From Planctomyces sp. SH-PL14 (GTDB taxonomy: Bacteria > Planctomycetota > Planctomycetia > Planctomycetales > Planctomycetaceae): 64,000 bases of DNA. The stretch covers positions 2,126,001 through 2,190,000 of the forward strand of contig NZ_CP011270.1 in the NCBI RefSeq assembly GCF_001610835.1, read 5' to 3'. The position numbers were made by a program, and so were the translations under genes. Shown piece by piece: positions 60,346 to 64,000 of this stretch. The notes beneath the pieces were generated by a model, which worked only from the letters and a program-made list of their open reading frames with translations, searched no databases and was not told where the DNA came from. Numbering within the stretch: the first letter of the stretch is position 1; each line of letters opens with the position of its first letter.

Positions 60346-61740
60346 ATGAAGATCACGTTCCTCGGAGCCGCCGGCGAAGTCACCGGAAGTCAGCACCTCA
60401 TCGAGACCCGCAACCTCCGGCTCCTCCTCGACTGCGGCTTCTTCCAGGGACCCCGCTCCGAATCCCGCAGCAAGAACGAGCGATTCCACTGCCGGCCGCG
60501 CGATCTCGACGGCGTCATCCTCTCACACGCCCACATCGACCACTGCGGCAATCTCCCCGGCCTCTACCGCGACGGCTACCGCGGCGAAGTCTTTTGCACG
60601 GAAGCAACCGCGGACATCTCCGAGCAGATGCTCCTCGATTCCGCCAAGATCCAGGAGGAAGACGCCCGCTACCTCTCCCGACGGCTGAACCCGGGACACC
60701 CCCCGGTCGAGCCGCTCTACACGGAAGAGGATGTCCGCGGCATCCTGCGACGGTTCCATCCGGTCAGTTTCCACCAGTGGCACGAGCTCGCCAAGGACTG
60801 CCGGGTCCGCTTCGTGCCGGCCGGGCACATCCTCGGCTCCGCGATCACGGAGCTGGAGATCCTCGACGGTTCCGACTGGAAGAAGGTCGTCTTTACGGGG
60901 GACGTCGGCCGCCGCGGAATGCCCCTCCTCGTCGATCCCGAGCCGGTCGACGGCGGAAACGTCCTGATTATCGAGGCAACCTACGGCAACGAAGTCCATC
61001 CCGCGCCGGACGACATCAAGGTGGCCCTGAGGGACATCATCGCCGAAACGGTCCAGCGGGGCGGGCGGGTGATCATCCCCGCCTTCAGCCTGGGGCGGAC
61101 GCAGCAGGTCGTTTACTACCTCAACGAGCTGTTCAACGAAGGACAGCTCACCTCGGTCCCGATCTACGTCGACAGCCCGCTCTCCAATCGGGTGACGAAG
61201 ATCTTCCGTCGTTACGTCGAAGAGCTGGACGACGACGTCAAAGCGACGCTGCAGCGGGACAAGGACATTTTTGATTTCCCGAACCTGCGGTACACCGAAT
61301 CGCAGCGGGAGAGTGCCGCACTGAATGGGCACACCGAGCCGTTCGTGGTGATCTCGGCGAGCGGGATGTGCGAGAGCGGGCGGGTGGTGCACCACATCAA
61401 GCATGCGGTCGCGGATGAGCGGAACACGATTGTGCTGATCGGGTATCAGGCGCCGGCGACGCTCGGCTGGCGGCTGCAGCAGCGGCAGCATTACCTGCGG
61501 ATCTTTGATCATGAGGTGCCGCTGCGGGCGCAGGTGATTTCGCTGAGCGGCCTTTCGGCGCATGCGGACGCGGTCGATCTCAAGTGGTGGATTGAGCAGA
61601 GCGCCGCCAAGGGGAACTTTGGGCAGGCGTTCGTGGTGCATGCGGAAGCCCGTGGTGCTCAGGGGATGGTTGAGTTGCTCCGAGACAATTGCGACCAGGA
61701 GCCGATCATTCCGCGATTCCGTCAGACATTCACCGTCTGA
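60346..61740 (+). CDS. MBL-fold beta-CASP ribonuclease
   Basis: 464 residues. MKITFLGAAGEVTGSQHLIE, then the metal site ILSHAHIDHCGNLP (HxHxDH), AGHILGSAI, TGDVGRRGMPLL, and the beta-CASP motifs ISASGMCESGRVVHHIKH and GLSAHADAVDL, as in RNase J/CPSF-73-type nucleases of the Ysh1-like family. Processes RNA ends. GGAG precedes ATG 60346. Repeat copies G and H flank the gene. Confidence 0.93.
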   Translation: MKITFLGAAGEVTGSQHLIETRNLRLLLDCGFFQGPRSESRSKNERFHCRPRDLDGVILSHAHIDHCGNLPGLYRDGYRGEVFCTEATADISEQMLLDSAKIQEEDARYLSRRLNPGHPPVEPLYTEEDVRGILRRFHPVSFHQWHELAKDCRVRFVPAGHILGSAITELEILDGSDWKKVVFTGDVGRRGMPLLVDPEPVDGGNVLIIEATYGNEVHPAPDDIKVALRDIIAETVQRGGRVIIPAFSLGRTQQVVYYLNELFNEGQLTSVPIYVDSPLSNRVTKIFRRYVEELDDDVKATLQRDKDIFDFPNLRYTESQRESAALNGHTEPFVVISASGMCESGRVVHHIKHAVADERNTIVLIGYQAPATLGWRLQQRQHYLRIFDHEVPLRAQVISLSGLSAHADAVDLKWWIEQSAAKGNFGQAFVVHAEARGAQGMVELLRDNCDQEPIIPRFRQTFTV

Positions 61741-61770
61741 AACAAGTTGCCAAAACGCGGCGCCCCCTTA

Positions 61771-62102
61771 CCGGGTCCAGGGGCACCCTGGTGGGGGATG
61801 CAAGGGGGCAACGCCCTCTTGCCCGCCGGAGGCCTGGCCGTCGGGAGATGTCTGAAGGAGCACGTGTCCAAACGCGGACACCGTGCCGTATGCCCCCTCA
61901 CCAACCCGCGGCAATTGCAGGGCAAGCCGTGAGGTGTGAAGGAGACCTCATAGCCGGTCCCCAAAAGGGGACGTCAGTTGTTTGCAGCGGTTCCTCGTGG
62001 AAGCGCCTCCGGCAGCAAGGGTCTGTGTTGTGCTTCTGGGCCCTTGACCCCGGCTGCCGTTGCAAGCTGGGTTGCGCGAATGGCCCGGTCCGGCAAAACG
62101 GC
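61771..62102 (-). repeat. dispersed 0.3-kb hairpin-rich element, copy H
   Basis: Minus-orientation copy with a diverged 5' end. Its 5' hairpin has a loop segment CTGTGTTGTGCTTCTGG (plus strand) with arms CAAGGG / CCCTTG. The loop is related to that of copy C but inverted relative to the rest of the element. Subtype GACGGCCAGG. It begins 31 bp after the beta-CASP stop. Confidence 0.85.
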
Positions 62103-62282
62103 GGTTCACGCACCTGAAGGCGGTCTCTTTTTCGCCTTATTTCTTTCGATGTCGTCAGTTTTCTGCGACTCAACTCCAGAGGCCGGTCTCCCTGTTGACC
62201 TGCGCCAGCACGTCGCAACCGCCCCACGAAAAATACGCATCACCAATCACCACTTCATCTTAGAGAACATAAACCGAACAAG

Positions 62283-62312
62283 TTGACAAAATCGTAATGT
62301 ACGCGGCATCAT
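62283..62312 (+). promoter_or_regulatory. possible promoter of the second pilin-like gene
   Basis: TTGACA at 62283-62288 with a weak -10 CATCAT at 62307, 18-bp spacer, in an AT-richer stretch about 80 bp ahead of the ATG. The region 62103-62391 otherwise shows no gene. Confidence 0.4.
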
Positions 62313-62391
62313 TTCAACTGACATTGCGTCTCAGTGTTCGCACACAAAACGGCGAATCGTTCGCCTTGGGTCTGACTCTCAACGACAGAAA

Positions 62392-63405
62392 ATGACCACC
62401 ACTCATCCCTACCGCCGCGGTTTCACCCTCATCGAACTGCTCGTCGTCATCGCCATCATCGCGGTGCTCGTCGCCATTCTCCTGCCGGCGGTCCAGCAGG
62501 CTCGGGAAGCGGCCCGGAAATCCCAGTGCCTCAACAACATGAAGCAGCTCGCCCTGGCAGCCCACAACTACCAGAGCACCTTCACGTTCTTCCCCCCCGC
62601 CACCTGCGTCGCCGGAACGTCCGTCAGCCAGCCCTGGTCCGGACAGGCCTTCCTGCTCCCCTACATCGACGGCGGAAATCTCTACTCCAAGATCGACTTC
62701 TCAAAAGGCTACGGGCAATCGCCGAATCTGGACGCCAACATCAAGACGCTCCGCGTCCCGGTCCTGATCTGCCCCAGCGACGTTAACGACCGCACCCGCC
62801 TGACGACGACCGCCCCGATCGTTCCCGAGCACTACCCGCTCTGCTATGCCCTCAACATGGGAACCTACCTGATCTACGACCCGGTCACGAACCGCGACGG
62901 CGGCGCCGGCTTCGGCCCCAACGCCAGCCTGAACCCGGGAAGCTACACGGACGGAATGAGCAACGTCCTCTGCATGGCGGAGGTCAAGGCCTTCACCCCC
63001 CGCTTCCACGACGCTCCGCCGCTCGGCTCCACGACGATCCCGACCTCCCCCGCCGACATCGCCACGCTCTTCGGCGGCGGAGCGTTCTCGAACGCCAACG
63101 GCCACACGGAATGGGTCTGCGGACGGGCCATTCACAACGGCGTCACGACGACCTTCACGCCGAACACCGTCGTCCCCTACACGACCGGCGGCGTGAAGTA
63201 CGACATATCGGCCTGCACGCACCGGGAAGGGGCCCACGCCACGAACCCGACCTACGCCGCCATCACCTCCCGCAGCTACCACACGGGGATCGTCAACGTC
63301 AGCCTCATGGACGGCTCGGCTCGCTCCGTCGGCGAGAACATCGCCCTGGAGACCTGGCGGGCCCTCGGCACGCGGGCCGCGGCAGATAAGACCGGCGAGT
63401 TCTGA
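62392..63405 (+). CDS. DUF1559 domain protein, type II/IV pilin-like (H-x9-DG)
   Basis: 337 residues. N-terminal [21 protein letters not shown] (prepilin cleavage after G, Glu at +5), followed by [26 protein letters not shown], the DUF1559 signature. The C-terminal H-x9-DG is [13 protein letters not shown]. Same family as the gene at 252, with a different middle. Probably an exported pseudopilin; role unknown. No lipoprotein gene follows it within the window, unlike the first copy. Confidence 0.93.
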   Translation: MTTTHPYRRGFTLIELLVVIAIIAVLVAILLPAVQQAREAARKSQCLNNMKQLALAAHNYQSTFTFFPPATCVAGTSVSQPWSGQAFLLPYIDGGNLYSKIDFSKGYGQSPNLDANIKTLRVPVLICPSDVNDRTRLTTTAPIVPEHYPLCYALNMGTYLIYDPVTNRDGGAGFGPNASLNPGSYTDGMSNVLCMAEVKAFTPRFHDAPPLGSTTIPTSPADIATLFGGGAFSNANGHTEWVCGRAIHNGVTTTFTPNTVVPYTTGGVKYDISACTHREGAHATNPTYAAITSRSYHTGIVNVSLMDGSARSVGENIALETWRALGTRAAADKTGEF

Positions 63406-63435
63406 TCGCCGCCGCATCCGGGATCGCGGCGCCGG

Positions 63436-64000
63436 TCAGGCCGGGCCGAGGATGGTGTCCTGCTCGATCGCCGCGGAGCCCGGACGCCGCGTCCGGGCCT
63501 CCTGCGGATCCATCGCAAACAGCGGACTGATCTCGACCTTCACGCCGTCACGGACCGCCACACCCGCTTCCCGCAGCAGGTCGGCCGCGTTGCGGCAGAG
63601 AGCAGCGCGCGAGGTCTCGGGCGAGTCCTTGCCGGTGGCGTTCTTCACGGGATTGAACTCCCGCTTCCGGTCCCCTTCGACGACAAGGGCCACGTCGGTC
63701 AGCGGCAGGACGTCAAAGATGAACTGTTCGAACTTGTAGGCATTCTTCTGGTCCGGACGCGGTTCAACGCGACTGCCAGAGGCGTCGACATACGGAACCG
63801 GCTTGTGCGCGATGTGGAACGGCAGGGCGTTCTCAACACTCGTGATCCGGGCCAGGAACGCGCGATCGAAGGCGTGAACCGCCGTATTGCCGGCCCACAG
63901 GAGCAGTCCCCCGGCGGCATCGACCGCCTGCGCCCGCTCCAGCGGAAGATCGCTGTACTCGATGATCTGGGTCCGTCCGTCCAGGCTGACCAGGACCCCC
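63436..64000 (-). CDS. UDP-N-acetylglucosamine/UDP-sugar pyrophosphorylase, UAP1-like (C-terminal part)
   Basis: The reading frame is open from the stop at 63436 to the window edge, about 187 residues; the start lies beyond the edge. The sequence DGRTQIIEYSDLPLERAQAVD, LLLWAGNTAVHAFDRAFLARI, ALPFHIAHKPVPYVDASG and NAYKFEQFIFDVLPL matches the C-terminal half of eukaryote-type UDPGP enzymes (UAP1/AGX). These make UDP-GlcNAc from UTP and GlcNAc-1-phosphate, a cell-wall precursor. A GTG inside the frame at 63693 is not the true start. Confidence 0.9.
   Translation of the reverse strand, partial: GVLVSLDGRTQIIEYSDLPLERAQAVDAAGGLLLWAGNTAVHAFDRAFLARITSVENALPFHIAHKPVPYVDASGSRVEPRPDQKNAYKFEQFIFDVLPLTDVALVVEGDRKREFNPVKNATGKDSPETSRAALCRNAADLLREAGVAVRDGVKVEISPLFAMDPQEARTRRPGSAAIEQDTILGPA

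Overview
This window reads as the chromosome of a planctomycete. The main signs are two DUF1559 prepilin-like proteins with the H-x9-DG C-terminal motif (252-1253 and 62392-63405), a eukaryote-type UAP1-like UDP-sugar pyrophosphorylase at the right edge, a BatA/VWA membrane protein, an EF-G whose switch I departs from the canonical bacterial form, and palindromic repeats whose translations give strings such as SPKRKRG and EGEAPAEP that are often seen in planctomycete annotations. The sequence is GC-rich, gene-dense and has no rRNA, phage, transposase or CRISPR array. Genus is not assignable by eye.

Layout. 1-3.5 kb: a pilin-like gene with a small lipoprotein, then a minus-strand folate operon (PTR1/FolM-like reductase, folB, folK). 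3.9-6.9 kb: a large RND/MMPL exporter. 7.5-22.8 kb: one of the two translation/transcription blocks, all on the minus strand, transcribed as tRNA-Thr(TGT), tRNA-Tyr, tRNA-Gly, tRNA-Thr(GGT), tuf, rpmG, tRNA-Trp, secE, nusG, rplK, rplA, rplJ, rplL, rpoB, rpoC, with a consensus promoter ahead of the first tRNA and a strong terminator after rpoC. 23-37.8 kb: mixed housekeeping and lineage-specific genes (DUF3050, FHA, triple zinc-ribbon, PRC-barrel, two HExxH proteins, rpsU, coaB, phosphatase, a Cys-rich secreted protein, BatA/VWA, an alcohol dehydrogenase-like protein, membrane proteins). 37.9-48.5 kb: folE, then the second translation block: rpmJ-rpsM-rpsK-rpoA-rplQ and rplY-pth-rpsF-ssb-rplI on the minus strand, and rpsL-rpsG and fusA on the plus strand. 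48.5-64 kb: glycosyltransferase, peroxiredoxin plus AhpD-like partner, YetF-like, a second HExxH protein, Rieske/GluQRS, glgC, an nfeD-like/pepP/iscA-type operon, a beta-CASP nuclease, the second pilin-like gene and the partial UAP1-like gene.

The most unusual signal is a family of eight dispersed, intergenic, hairpin-rich elements of about 310-330 bp (copies A-H, 3615 to 62102). They have imperfect inverted-repeat ends, encode no convincing protein, fall into at least two sequence subtypes, and are absent from both translation blocks. Two copies carry a related 17-nt segment in opposite orientation relative to the rest of the element, which suggests that a stem-loop can invert. Shorter repeat families (a palindrome at 32.2 and 53.8 kb, two inverted repeats at 50.0-50.3 kb, and a CAGTTTTCAGTCGTCAGT-like motif between ribosomal genes) add to a repeat-rich intergenic landscape.

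All calls come from reading the sequence and from knowledge of the families. No database search was run. Start codons were chosen by motif position and Shine-Dalgarno fit and several are GTG or TTG.
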